DNA from: Rebecca billardiae RCC1528
Taxonomy: Eukaryota > Haptophyta
Assembly: GCA_965240325.2 (NCBI GenBank)
Contig: OZ251239.1
Location: forward strand, 248,001-312,000
Direction of reading: 5' to 3'
Length of the DNA: 64,000 nucleotides
Below, in pieces: positions 40,944 to 51,712 of the stretch; the first letter of the stretch is position 1; the number at the start of each line of letters is the position of its first letter. The position numbers and the translations under genes were made by a program. Under the pieces are notes generated by a model. The model did no database searches, was not told the origin of the DNA, and worked only from the letters and a program-made list of their open reading frames with translations.

Positions 40944-43081
40944 ATGCCGGGGGGGATGCACGGCGTGCACGGCGTGGCATGGGCCTGGCTCAGCGTGGCC
41001 TGCGCGTGGGTGAGCCTTTCTGGCTGCGTCGGCATGCTCTACGCGTCGGGCGTGCTGTACCCGCACATCCTGGCTGAGATGGGCGGCGCGAAATCGGGCG
41101 CGGAGGCGCGTGTGGCCGCCATCTACAGGTGGATACGGGTGATCTGGACAGTGGCCGACCCAACTCACGCGGAGGCCTCCCTGGGAGCATTGGGGTCGAA
41201 GGGGCGCCAGGGACGGACTTCAGGGGGTCCCTGGAGTTCCGCCGCAGCGCGCTTTCTGCGCTGCGGGCCCGTCTCCGCGCGTGGCGGCCGCAATGGCACT
41301 GTCCAATTAGCCCCTGGCACTGGCTGAGGCATGGGAATCGAGCTCAGAGACGCGCGCGCGGAGGAAAAGCGTGTGCAGCGGCTCGGACGGTTGCTCTGGG
41401 ACCTACCCACGCCAGCGCAACCGCGCCTTGCCTCGGAGTCCGCCCTTCCTGAGTCCGCGCACGCGCCTTGCGGCTTGAAACGCTGGCGTTCGCCCTTGTG
41501 CGCGGGACTCACGAAACAAGGCGAAGGCGGCGAGAAGCGCGACCTGGCGCGTGCGCAGACGACGTCTCACGACCAGGTGAGTTCAGCGAACATCGTGCGC
41601 CGTCGTGGCGACCCGCCAGTGGGCGCTCGTGCTCGTTCGCCCACGAGCCCTCGCCACGAGGCCCGCCGCCCGCTGAGTGTCCAGATAGCCCCTGTGTCCA
41701 GTTAGCCCGTATCCACCTGTACTCGGTCCAGCTGCTCGGCGCGACTTTGCCCGGGCTGGTGGTCGGGCCGCTGTGCGAGCGGTTCGGCCACGCGCGCGTG
41801 ATCGGCGCGGCGAGCCTGCCTCTCCTGCTGAGCGGCGTGTGGTGCAGGCACGCGGCCACGCTGCCCCAGCTGTATGCCGCGGTGGGCGCGTGCGGGGGCG
41901 TGGCGGTCTGTCTCGTCTTCATGACAGCGTACTCCGTCCCGTCCGTGCACGACTTTGGCCGACGGGCCGGGCTAGCCGCGGGCCTCTTGGCCACAGGCTC
42001 GTCCATGGGCCACGCCACACTCAGCTGCGTGTACACGTACGCACTCGCACGCGGCGCCAGTTGGCGGGTCGTGTACGCCAACGCGGCGCTGGGGTGTGCC
42101 GCGCTCAACGCGCTCGCGGCGGCGGCGCTTGGCGGCGCCCTGCGCGCCTCGCAGCGCGCGGCGTCAGCGCGCCCGGCCGAGCGAGATCCACAGCGCCCCG
42201 AGAGCACCCCCGACGAGGCGGCGACGACGGCCCGCCCCGCGCCGCCGTGCTGTGGCGCAGGCGGGCTCGTCGACCCCGGCATCCTGGCCAGAGAACCGAC
42301 GCTGCGCGTGCTCGCACTTGCCTACTCGCTGGCGGCGCTCGGCTTCTGGTCGCCGTTCAACTTCGTCGTGTCGCAAGCCGAGCGGCACGGCGTGCACGAC
42401 GAGCTGTTTGCAGCGGCGCTCAGTGCCACCGCCGCCGCCGCGGGCATCCTTGGGCGGCTGCTCGGCCCGGCGGCTCTGATCGACTGGCTGGGGCTCCCGC
42501 CGCTGCGCTGCTTCAAGCTGGGCATGGCGGCGCTCGGCGTGGCGACGTGCACGCTCCCGGGCTGGGCGGCCGCGCACGCGCCGCGCGCCGCGCTGCTCGC
42601 GTACTCCGCGCTCCTCGGCGCCCTCGGCGCAACGTACATCGCCCTCGGCCCGCTGGTGCTCGCGCAGCTGTACGGCCGCGAGCGCGTGACTCGCCTCTAC
42701 TCTCAGGTAGTCATGCACGAGCTGTGGGGACTGCTGCTGGGGCCGATTGCGTTCGGCGCGCTGGCGAGCTCGACAGGCTCGTACCAGCCTGGATGGGTGC
42801 TGCTCGGCGGCGCGAGCCTCCTCGTGCTCCCGCTCTGCACGCTCATCGGCCGCGAGGAGACTGGACGGGCGGCGAAGGGCGCGGGCGGCGCGGGCGCACC
42901 GCCCGACACTGCGGGGCTGATGACGCTCAAGACGCCAGCTGCAAGGCACGCACTGCCGATGCCTGCACCCCCTTCATGGGTGGTGCAAGGGATGGCGCTC
43001 GCGGCCACGGCCATCACCGGCTCGCCATCACGTGATGGCGGCTTGGCGGTGACCGAGTCGGACGGTCGATGGGCGAGCTGA
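40944..43081 (+). CDS. MFS transporter, monocarboxylate-transporter-like, interrupted by a TIR element
   Basis: Exon parts 40944-41125 and 41722-43081 (about 513 residues when read across the element). The N-terminus WAWLSVACAWVSLSGCVGML, then YASGVLYPHILAEMG, is typical of helix 1 of MCT/SLC16-type carriers. The segment GPLCERFGHARV is the loop 2-3 MFS motif, and about 12 hydrophobic helices can be followed. A short hydrophilic loop (about residues 205-240) sits mid-protein. It should export or import organic acids by proton symport; the substrate is unknown. Reading across the inserted element restores IYSVQLLGATLPGLVVGPL. Normal GT-AG splicing inside the element could give a slightly different junction: donor after 41138 and acceptor before 41732 are both phase 0. 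Confidence 0.75.
41126..41719. mobile_element. 594-bp TIR element with TA duplication inside the MFS gene (introner-like)
   Basis: The ends are inverted: CAGGTGGATACGGG at 41126-41139 and its complement at 41706-41719, with partial similarity continuing about 10 bp. TA flanks both sides (41124-41125, 41720-41721). The motif TGTCCARWTAGCCC occurs three times (about 41299, 41678 and 41697). No coding sequence is recognised. A TA duplication fits Tc1/mariner-like or introner insertions. Confidence 0.8.
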
Positions 43082-43458
43082 TGCTGCCGGCGACGACTGC
43101 CCGCTCGGCCGCTCCGACGCGTGCCAACTTATTCAGCCCCAACGCGGGCGCGGCCCTCGTCCTCGTTAGTCGTGGCCACGGGATGATTATGATGACGATG
43201 CCGGACGAGGCGCGGATGATCACGCGTGCGTGACTCGATATACATCGATATGATGCCGAGACGGCCATACACTCAGTGATTATTAGGCCTTCTGAATCAT
43301 ACAGCCAGCGACGGCTCTGTGCCAATCTGTGGCACCGCTGCTATATATATATATTATATATATATATATATATATTATATAATATGAGATATAGACATAG
43401 CGTCGTAGTGGCCTTAGTAACTCAGTCCGTTATTATTAGTCTCTCTCTCTCTCTCTCC

Positions 43459-43504
<46 letters not shown>

Positions 43505-43821
43505 ACTCCGCGAGTCTCTGGCTCTCTCTCTCAGACTCTCTCTGGCTCTCTCTCTCTGAAATCTCTGGCGGCTCTCTCTCTCTCTCTCTCTCTCTACTCT
43601 CTCTCTCTCTCTCTCTAGCTCTCTAGACTCTATATATACAATTACAGCGCAGTCGTACGGTATTATTATGCTACGGTCACTCGGCCGCGCGTCGGCGTAC
43701 GTCGAGTTGACCGAGGGCGAGTACTCAGTACTCAGTAGTAGGCGTAGCAGTCGTCTGATGACGATCGTCAGCAGCGACGATAGTACTGCTAGTAGCGTTC
43801 GTCATCGACATCGTCATCATA
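43082..43821. repeat. Microsatellite-rich spacer: (TA)n and (CT)n
   Basis: (TA) tracts lie at about 43341-43382 and (CT)n with interruptions at about 43440-43622. The Leu/Ser-repeat ORF across it is an artefact. No gene seen. Confidence 0.85.
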
Positions 43822-44958
43822 TCATGACGAACGCCGAGCGGCACGACGCGTGATAGCTCGAGCCGTGGCGTGGCGTGGCGAGCTGGCAACGGCAGCACGT
43901 TGGCGCACGGATCGGCCGTGTGATGCCGCGCGCACTGCGCGCGTGCTGTTCGCGTCGCCGCCTCGGCCAGCGCGAGCGTGGGAACTGGGTTGTGCCGGGG
44001 GGTCCGAGGCGATCTCGCGCGCGAGGATGAGATGTGCAGCGCCCTCGCCCGCACCAAGGGCCCACGGAGGCGGCGCCTCGCGCGGCCGGCTGTTCCACGC
44101 CAGCTTGCGCGCCTCGAGGCCAACCGTGGCCGCCCTCACCTCGCGCGCCGCCAGGAGGCGCGCGCTCCGGCGCGTACGCGCCTCATGCTCAGCAAGTGCG
44201 TCCGCGGTGTCCGGGTGGCGTGCGGCCGTGCGCCGGGGCGGAGGGCGCGGCGGCGATGAGCGGTTGCGAGGCGTCCGACTGCGGTCGTAGATGCGGATCG
44301 TCCCGCCGTGCACACGCTCGCCGTCCGCCGACTCGCCCACAAAGTGCAGCGTGCTCGGCAGCTCGGCGAGGGCTTGCAGCACCACGGCCGCGCCCGTGGC
44401 GCCCGGCGGCACGTCGGAGCGGTGCACGCCGCGAGTGACTTGGGCGGGCTCGCCGGCGGATGCACCACCGGCCTCGTACAGGCGGAGTGTCACCACGCCG
44501 CGCTGCATCGCGAGGGCGTTCGACGGGTCGGACAGGTCGAGCCGCAGCGCGCCGCCGCGCCTCACATGTATCGTGCGGCCCGCAACACCGTCGATGCAGA
44601 GCACGTGAGGCCCTGCCACGCCCTCGGAGGCGACACTCACTCGGACGCTCTTGAGTGGAGCGTGCAAGGGCGCCGAGCGCGCGCGCACACGATCGGCGCT
44701 GACGCTGCGTCGTCCGCTGTCCACGGCGGGGCGCGAGCCATGCACACGCGCGACGTGATGGGCGCGCACGCGTGCGGCTTCCTTGTCGGCGACGAGACGA
44801 TTGGGCGCCCACAGCGCACGCGGCAGGTACTCGGCGCCACGCTTACTCGCGCCCGCGGCCCACGCCCCGTGGCTGAAGGCAGGCCGATCGTAGTACGCAT
44901 CCTCGTGGCGCCGCTCCCACGGCCGTCTCGGGCGGTTAGCGGGCGGTCGAGCCGCCAT
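43822..44958 (-). CDS. Hypothetical protein with a beta-sandwich (cupredoxin-like) segment
   Basis: 378 residues from the ATG at 44958 (the frame is open further upstream through a poly-A run, not used). The N-terminal third is basic (RRPWERRHEDAYYDRPAFSH). Residues ~100-220 look like a small beta-sandwich: HVLCIDGVAGRTIHVRRGG, LRLDLSDPSNAL, VVTLRLYEAGG, then LPSTLHFVGESADGERVHGG. The pattern of short strands ending H-F-x-G-E-S recalls cupredoxin-like copper-site folds, but a full ligand set is not evident. The C-terminal 140 residues are Arg/Ala-rich. It is divergent from the GT77-like gene with 142 bp between start codons, so they probably share a promoter, which contains a T8/A5 tract. Confidence 0.55.
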   Translation of the reverse strand: MAARPPANRPRRPWERRHEDAYYDRPAFSHGAWAAGASKRGAEYLPRALWAPNRLVADKEAARVRAHHVARVHGSRPAVDSGRRSVSADRVRARSAPLHAPLKSVRVSVASEGVAGPHVLCIDGVAGRTIHVRRGGALRLDLSDPSNALAMQRGVVTLRLYEAGGASAGEPAQVTRGVHRSDVPPGATGAAVVLQALAELPSTLHFVGESADGERVHGGTIRIYDRSRTPRNRSSPPRPPPRRTAARHPDTADALAEHEARTRRSARLLAAREVRAATVGLEARKLAWNSRPREAPPPWALGAGEGAAHLILAREIASDPPAQPSSHARAGRGGDANSTRAVRAASHGRSVRQRAAVASSPRHATARAITRRAARRSS

Positions 44959-45100
44959 GACGAGGGCTGACGATTTTTTTTTAAAAACCAGCAGCCGCTT
45001 TATTCGTCCGCGCGCCTGTCTTGATTTTCGGGCGCAGCCCCGCGCGCGCCCGCGAGAAGCGCGCGCCGCACCGGGGAGGTGGCCCCCCGCGGCGAGCGCC
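44959..45100. promoter_or_regulatory. Likely bidirectional promoter
   Basis: 142 bp between two divergent start codons, with an AT-rich core (TTTTTTTTTTAAAAA) at about 44975-44988. Confidence 0.5.
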
Positions 45101-47821
45101 ATGCGGGCTGCGCAGGGGATCAGCGTGGTGATGGCGGGCCTGCTCCTCCTTCTCTCCTTCAACTACTTCCAGCCGCTCCGTCAGCCCTCCTCCAGGGCCA
45201 CGGGCGTGTATGAGCGCCAGGCCTCCTCGTTCGATTTGTTCGACCCGCACGCGGTCGCTGCGGCAGGCCGCACGGCCGAGCGGATGGCCATGCTGCAGCA
45301 GGCGATGCGGCGCGCAGCGCAGGTGGAGGACTTTGACGAGGCGAAGCGGCTGAAGCTCGAGATCGAGGCGCTCCGGAGAGCCGCCGCCTCGGTCGAGAGC
45401 CCGGTGCTCGCAGCGGAGCGGCGCCGGCACGCGCTCGCGGGGCAGCCCGCGGCCGCGGCGGTGCAGGCGGTGGCGCCGGTGTTGGCGGGCGCGCCCGCGG
45501 CGGCAGCAGCCGAGCCAACCCCCAAGCCGGCGGTCGTCGCCGTCGGCTCGGCGCTCGCGCCTGCGCCGGCGGCGAGCGCGGCGAGCGCGGGCGCGGGCGA
45601 CGCGCCGCTGCAGGGTTGTCTGGTCTCGGCGTGGGATTCGGCGTGGCTCGTGTTCGCGAACGGCACGCGCTCGTGGCTCGCGCACGCGTCGAGCGGGTGC
45701 AAGGCGAAGGCCACGCGCGTCGACGTCTCGATGATCCCGAAGAACGAGGGCGCCGGCCGCACCTACGCGCTCAACGCGGCGCAGTCGGCGGCGGCGTGCG
45801 ACGCGGGCGCGCCGTGCCCTGCGCAGCGCGCCGTGTCTCCGTCGGCCAAGGGCCCGCCGCCGATGGAGGAGGCGGAGGGCGCGTGCGTGAACGCGGCGAT
45901 CTTCGCGCCCGTCACGCCCGCCGCCCCCTCCGCCACGTCGCAGCCCTCCTCCGACCACCGGCTCACCAAGGAGCTCGTGCAGCGCTATGCGACGCTCGAG
46001 GACAACTCGATCATTGTCACGTTTGTCAACTCGCACTACCTTGACTTTGCGCTCACGTGGGTGAAGCACCTGCGCGAGGCGGGGTGCGACAACTTCCTGG
46101 TGGGCGCGATGGACGCCAAGGTGCGCAGCGCAGCGCAGCGCACCGCACCGCACCGCACCGCACCGCACCGCACCGCCCGCCGCCGCGCTCGGGGCGGGCT
46201 GTGAGGTGGGCGGCGGGGCCGCGCGGCGCCGCGCGGGGGCGTGCACGCCGCGACACCTCGCTCAGAGCTTGGCGCCCCCGCCGCGCGGCCGCGGCCGCGC
46301 GCGCGCGCGCCCGCCCGCGCACGCAGGTGCTTGACGAGCTGCGCACGCGGCAGATCCAGGCGTTCACGATGGTCGACGGCGGCGTCGTCGCGCGCGACCT
46401 GGGCTGGGGCTCGCCTGCGTTCAAGAAGGCGCAGCAGGTGAAGGTGCAAATGTTTGCGGACGTGCTCGCGCTCGGCTTCAACGTGCTGCTCGCCGACATC
46501 GACGCGATCTTCCTGCGCAACCCGATGCCGTACTTCCGCTGCTTCCCGGACGCGGACGTGCTCGTCTCGTCCGACCACCTGCACAACTCGACCACCGACG
46601 GCGGGCTCGAGCTCGCCACCTCCTCCGGCGCCACCCTCAACGTCGGGATGCTTTTCGTGCGCGCGCGGCCGGCCGCGCTCGAGATGATGCAGGCGTGGGC
46701 CAAGGCGTGCTCCGACAACCTCAACTTCTGGGAGCAGGCGGTGTTCAACGAGCTGGCGAAGAACGAGCGCGGGCTGGACGTGGCCGACCCGAAGCTCGCG
46801 CCCCGCCGCCGCTTCAAGCTGTACGGGCGCAAGCTCGTGGGCGGCGTGCTTCCCGTCTCGCTCTTCTGCTCGGGGCACACGGGCTTTGTCCAGCGCATGT
46901 ACGAGCAGCTTGGCTTCCAGACGCCGTACGCGCTGCACGCCACCTTCCAGTACTCGGGCACGCGCGGCAAGAAGCACCGCTTCAGGGAGGTGATGGTGTG
47001 GGAGGACACCTCCGACTACTACGACCCGCCGCCCGACCTCTCCGCCGGCTTCGTGCGCTACCAGCCCGAGCTGCCCGCCGAGCTGACGCGTCCGCCGTGG
47101 GTGGGTGTGACGGACACGCAGCGGCACCTCACGCTGGTCGCGACGCAGATGGCGGCGATGCGCGACGCGCTCGCGCTCGCCAAGGCGACGAACCGGCTGC
47201 TGATCATGCCGCGCCTCGTGTGCGGCTACGACAAGTACTGGGCCGGCATGCCGGAAGGCATGATCCCCGGCTCCGCGCTCAAGCTGCCGATCTGGAAGTG
47301 CCCTATGGATCACGTCTTTGAGCTCGAGCGGTTTGAGCAGCCCGAGCGGCTGCTGCGCGAGTGGTCGTTCCTGCTGAATAAGCGCACGCCCGAGCGCGTG
47401 AAGGGCTCGGTGGCGAAGGCGCACGTGCCGGAGCTGCCCGCCGGCAGCGCGGCCGACGTGCGCGGCGCGCTCGAGCGCGCCGGCGTCGACCTCAGCAAGA
47501 GGTGGGCCGCGCGCGAGCGCGAGTGCCGCCCCCGCGCGTGCGGCGAGCCTTCAGCTGGCAGCGCGCGGCCGCGACGGCTCGCGTGCTGACGCGCGCGCGC
47601 CGCGCGCCGTGGCACGCGCGCACGGCCGCAGGGTACTCGACCTCACCGCCGTGCCACACTACACGCAGGTGCTCGCGGGGAGCGAGCGCAAGGCCTTCGA
47701 GGGCGCTGTCGGCAAAATGGGCGGACACTTCTGCTGCAACCCCAAGGGGGCGCGCCCGATTACGTATCGGATGCCGCTGGGCACGCCGCAGGACCGCGTG
47801 GGCGAGGTGAAGGCGCACTAG
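45101..47821 (+). CDS. GT77-like Golgi glycosyltransferase (type II membrane protein)
   Basis: Exons 45101-46120, 46327-47501 and 47632-47821 (about 794 residues). Both introns are GT-AG. The first intron is phase 0 and joins GAMDAK to VLDELRTRQIQAF. The second splits an Arg codon (AAG-AG | G-GTA). The N-terminus has one membrane helix (GISVVMAGLLLLLSFNYF) after a short cytosolic tail. A coiled-coil-like segment (DEAKRLKLEIEALRRA) and an Ala-rich stem follow. The catalytic domain starts at ITVTFVNSHYLDFALTWVKH-like sequence near residue 305, and the DxD motif LLADIDAIFLRNP has Asp397/Asp399. GATLNVGMLFVR and NFWEQAVFNELA follow. These are features of the nucleotide-diphospho-sugar transferase (GT77) family that adds arabinose, xylose or galactose to glycans. 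Sugar specificity unknown. Confidence 0.85.
46121..46326 (+). other. Intron 1 of the GT77-like gene
   Basis: 206 nt, starts GTGCGC and ends ACGCAG. It begins with short tandem repeats of GCAGC and then CGCAC (about 46125-46178). Confidence 0.85.
47502..47631 (+). other. Intron 2 of the GT77-like gene
   Basis: 130 nt, starts GTGGGC and ends CCGCAG. Splicing adds a final exon ending FCCNPKGARPITYRMPLG and a short tail. Without it the frame would end in a low-complexity stretch at 47589. Confidence 0.75.
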
Positions 47822-47999
47822 CGCCGCCGAGGCTCCAGGGGCGCCTGCTTGTCCTCGCGGGCAGGCTGGCGTCTGACGTGCTGACTAGCGCGCGTGACAC
47901 GCTGTCACGCTGGAGTGCGCGCAGCTGCTGGCAAAAAAGTATATATAGGAATAATGATCGGCTACGCCGATCTTCGGGTAGGGAACAACGAAGTTGAGG

Positions 48000-48861
48000 G
48001 CGCACGGCCCTAGTGGCTAGTGCTAGTCACCATCACGCAGGTCGCAGCTTGTGAATGTGAGCAGCAGCCGCGGCTTGTGATGTGACACGGTCACACGCCC
48101 ACGGTCGGACGTTCGGACGGTGCCGGTGCGGCGGGGGCAGCGGCGGCGCGACGGCGTCGGCGGTGGCGCGCTCGCACAGCGTCTGCAGCACGTAAGCGCA
48201 GCGTGACTGCGTGTGCAGCAGCGCGCCGCTCAGCTCCCACCGCTCCACGCCGCCGCAGCGGCGCGCGCGGCGCGCGCCCGCCTCGGCCGCGGCCGCGCCC
48301 GCCACCGTCCGTCGCGCCGCCGCCAGCTGCGCTGCAGCGTGACTGCGTGTGCAGCAGCGCGCCGCTCAGCTCCCGCCGCTCCACGCCGCCGCAGCGGCGC
48401 GCGCGGCGCGCGCCCGCCTCGGCCGCGGCCGCGCCCGCCACCGTCCGTCGCGCCGCCGCCCAGCTGCTGCGCCGTCGGTGACGGCGGCGGGTCGAGTGCG
48501 GAGAGGAGGTGGATGAGCCAGTGCAGCCCGGACTGCGTGACGTCCACGTCCACCACCGCGTCCTCCTTCGCCACCGCCATCTCCTCCGCCCGCCTCGCCC
48601 CCCAGCGGCAGTCCCACCACCCAGGCGGCGACCGGCCCGCGGCGCGCGCCGCGGGCGCCCGTGACGCGCCGCCGCTGCCGTCGGCGGCGGCGATCGCGGC
48701 GGCGAGCGGCGATCGCGGCAGCCCGTCGGGCGGCGGCGGCGGCGCGCCGCCGCCCTCCGCTCCGCCCTCCGACGCCGCCCTCCGACGCCGCCCTCCGACG
48801 CCGCCCTCCGACGCCACCCTAAGACGCCGCCGCCTCCGATCCGCCCCGCCGCCTCCTGCGG
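48000..48861 (-). pseudogene. Gene fragment in copy A (C-terminal part), unidentified
   Basis: Minus-strand frames contain VTQSGLHWLIHLLSALDPPP and RELSGALLHTQSRCAYVLQ, then TLCERATADAVAPPLPP. The N-terminal part of the same gene lies at 51713-52330, separated by the inserted elements. Copy B has both parts adjacent. The internal 136-bp duplication and a shift make copy A non-functional as read. Confidence 0.5.
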
Positions 48862-49535
48862 CTTGCAAACCAAGCCCCCCAAAACGGGATGGGCGAGCAC
48901 TGGGCGACGCGAGGGCCCGCCTGCGCAGCGCTCCCAAGGCCGCATGCGGGCGTGACAGCCGTGCGCGGGCACTTTGTGGGGGCAAGAAGACCCGTAGGCA
49001 GCAATCGCGCCGCCTCGTCGACGCCCTCACCGCCCTCTCCGCGCGCAGAGACCTGCCGGATGGCACGCGCAGTTCTGGAGAAGGCCTGTCCGACGAGCGT
49101 GATGGGCACGCGTGCGCCCCTGGGGCATTCAAAGGTCGGCTTTTTCGCTTCTGCGAGATGGGTATGGGTGTACTCAACATCAGTGCTTCGCCGGCAGCCA
49201 TGCCGACATCGATCAGACCGCACACACACGCTCGACAGCTGGCAGGCCAGCAACCGGTTGAAATGGCGGCGCGTGTGATCACAAGGCTGTCGGCGAGGAG
49301 ACCGCAGTGCGAGCCAAAGGAGGGCGCGCAAGACATGCATCTCGGTCGTGAGGCGTGCATGAGCCGCGAGCACGGGCACGACGTGCACGGCAAAGCCCGT
49401 CATGCGCCTCGACGCGCACGCGCCGCGGGGGACGACCGAGGAGGGCGCGCGCAGGCTGGCCTTCTTGGCGGCGGCTGTCCGGGAGTGCCCGCGCACGCGC
49501 AACCTGTATTCAAAAAGCTCCCGGATGACACAGGG

Positions 49536-51645
49536 CTTGGGGCGTTAACCCCCGAACCAGTCCGGAGAGATTGCGCCTCCCGGACGGCAACCCTCCCCAG
49601 TGGGTGGGGTGCCGTCCGGGAGGTGAGTCCGGCGCGCCGCCTCTGCGCCAACGGCGTCAGGCCAGGCGTGCCGTCGCAGGCGCTGCGCCGCTGCGGCGGG
49701 CATGGCGCGCGTCATTCTGACTGACGGCCTCCCAGACGGCGTGATCCTCGCGCACGAGGACGGCGCGCTGTCCGTGTACACTGCCCGCTTCACAGCCGGT
49801 GCTGGGGGCGACCTCCGCTTCGCAGGCGCGCCCGCTCCTGGAGCGATTGCGCTCCATGCTGTGCGCGTGGCGGATTGGTTCCCGACGCCGGCCAAATGCA
49901 AGGGCACCGGCGGGTTCCTGCTTCCCGGCGCCGCAGATGCGCTCGACCTCATCGTCGGCTTCGAGGTGGTCCGCGAGCCCGCCCACTTCCGCTCGATCGA
50001 AACCGCGGTTGAGTGGCGCGGCGCTGGCGCCGAGCGGAAGCGGGTGTTTCGAAATGTGATGTGGATGCAGCCAGCCCGCGACAGCTGTGTGCGCCGTGCG
50101 GCAGCTGCTCGTACGCCCGGCGGTGTGCGCGCTGTCGGCGGCGCACAAGGATGCGCTCAAGCCTCTCGACGGCCAGGTGACGGCTGGCGACCTGATGCCC
50201 GCGCTCGTCGCGGCCGCGGCACGCCTCTTGCCTGGTCTCGAGGTGCCGACGCCGCCGGCCGCGGCCGCGCCCGCACAGCACGCGGGTACGGCAGCAGCGG
50301 CGAGAGATGGAACCGCCGTCGATGGGCTCGACGCCCACCTAGAAGAAGACGAAGAAGTCCGGCGCGGGCGATGGCGGCAGCGCGAGCGCGCGCGCGTGCC
50401 CCGCGCCAGCGCTCGCATAGTGCACCGCATGCCGCGCGCTCGGCATCTGCGAGTGGGTGAGGAACGGGCATGCGAGCAGCGCCTGCCCGTGCGCGTCACC
50501 GCCTCCGGGTGCGTCGTCGAGCGAGATCACGCCACGGCAGGCGGCGGCCAAGCACGAGTCCGCCATCGCCACCGCGAGGAAGTTCTCGGTCAAGACGGAG
50601 ACGCGCGCGGACCGTCTGTCGTGCCCGAGCTCACCTCAGCACGGCGCGCGTACTGGGCGCTTTGGCGCGCCGCTTAAACTACTGTACCGATAAATGTATG
50701 TGATGATGAGCGCTGATGACACTGATGCATCAGCAAATCGCGCAGTGATGATGACGATGTATATGTAAATCAACCAGGCTGTGCAGTCTTATTTTAAAGC
50801 GACTACGACGACTATCCGAGCAGGTCGCTACGCGGCCCACGGCCACCGCGTCCGCGGCACCGACTACGTCTACTGTACTGTGGCAGGCGGCACGCGCGCG
50901 CGCGCGCACGCCACCTACGCCAACAGAGACAGAAGGGCCGGTCTGGTGGGTACGAAGTGGTCGAACGCGAGCGTGCACAGCGGCATCGCCTGCGTCTGGC
51001 GTGATGAACTCGGAGCGGAAGGTCGAGAGTCGACAAGGCCCATGTGCCGGGACGTCACAGGGCAGAGCCGCTCGGCACTCCTCGGCAGCATCGACGACAT
51101 AGCAACCCGTATCAGCGTGCCCATGGGGCATCTTGGACCGGGGTACTCACAGACGACCCCCAGGCTGCGGCTGGCACCGATTCGCCCGCTGGGAAGCGAA
51201 GGATGCCTCCATGCAGAGCATACCCTGCGGGCTGCCGCGAGGTGCACCATTCGTGAGTTACGCGCGCAGTGCGCGAGCACTTGCCAGTGGCAAGGGCGCG
51301 CGCAGAACGCCGGGCGCGTGCGCCCGAGCGGTGTATAACATGCGTGCCCACTCGCCCATGCCGTGCCCCGACCTTAATTGGCCCTATCCGCGCCGAGCGC
51401 GCGCCCTTGGTGCGCGCGCCGGCTCGCTTGGCAGGCGTTGATGGCTTGGCAGCGGGCTACTGCGCGCGGCGAGGAGCGCGAGAGGACAGGAAAAGAGGCG
51501 CGCGCGGTGCCCACGTGTCCTGTGGACCGCGCCGATCAGCCGCGCCGGCCTGCAGCGCCGGTAGGCGGGCGCACGCGCGCCTCTCGTGGGCGCGCCATCG
51601 TGTCCGGGCCGCTGCGAGCCCGATCTCGGGGGTTGACGTCCCAAG
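49536..51645 (+). mobile_element. TIR DNA transposon copy 2 (2,110 bp, 7-bp TSD), nested
   Basis: Same element as 14193-16267, inverted. The 20-bp ends have two mismatches here. The target duplication is CACAGGG (49529-49535 and 51646-51652). It is inserted into the outer element at 48862-51708, inside a palindrome (TGACACAGGGGG...CCCCCTGTGTCA). It carries a few extra bases near the left end relative to copy 1. Confidence 0.9.
49702..50460 (+). CDS. Transposon-encoded protein, copy 2 (first open frame; downstream part broken)
   Basis: Counterpart of 15380-16141. The first ~130 codons are intact, with a one-codon deletion relative to copy 1. In the Cys-rich downstream frame, copy 1 reads CTGGCACAGTGC, but copy 2 has CTCGCATAGTGC, a TAG stop. 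The Cys-rich part of copy 2 is therefore inactivated if that frame is used. No known transposase motif is recognised. Confidence 0.4.
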   Translation: MARVILTDGLPDGVILAHEDGALSVYTARFTAGAGGDLRFAGAPAPGAIALHAVRVADWFPTPAKCKGTGGFLLPGAADALDLIVGFEVVREPAHFRSIETAVEWRGAGAERKRVFRNVMWMQPARDSCVRRAAAARTPGGVRAVGGAQGCAQASRRPGDGWRPDARARRGRGTPLAWSRGADAAGRGRARTARGYGSSGERWNRRRWARRPPRRRRRSPARAMAAARARARAPRQRSHSAPHAARSASASG

Positions 51646-51712
51646 CACAGGGGGGTATACCCCCTGTGTCACCGTTGAGCCAGGCCTTTGGGGGGCTTGG
51701 TTCGCAAGCCTG

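Larger units (their letters stand above)
48862..51708. mobile_element. Outer TIR element (2,847 bp including a nested element), 7-bp TSD
   Basis: The ends are inverted 22-mers with one mismatch (CTTGCAAACCAAGCCCCCC at the left). The target duplication is CCTGCGG (48855-48861 and 51709-51715). Copy B provides the uninterrupted site at about 54236-54242. Without the nested element it is about 730 bp, so it is probably non-autonomous. No confident ORF. Confidence 0.88.

Noticed and set aside
43276-43626. ORF of Leu-Ser repeats
   Set aside because: Translation of a (CT)n microsatellite.
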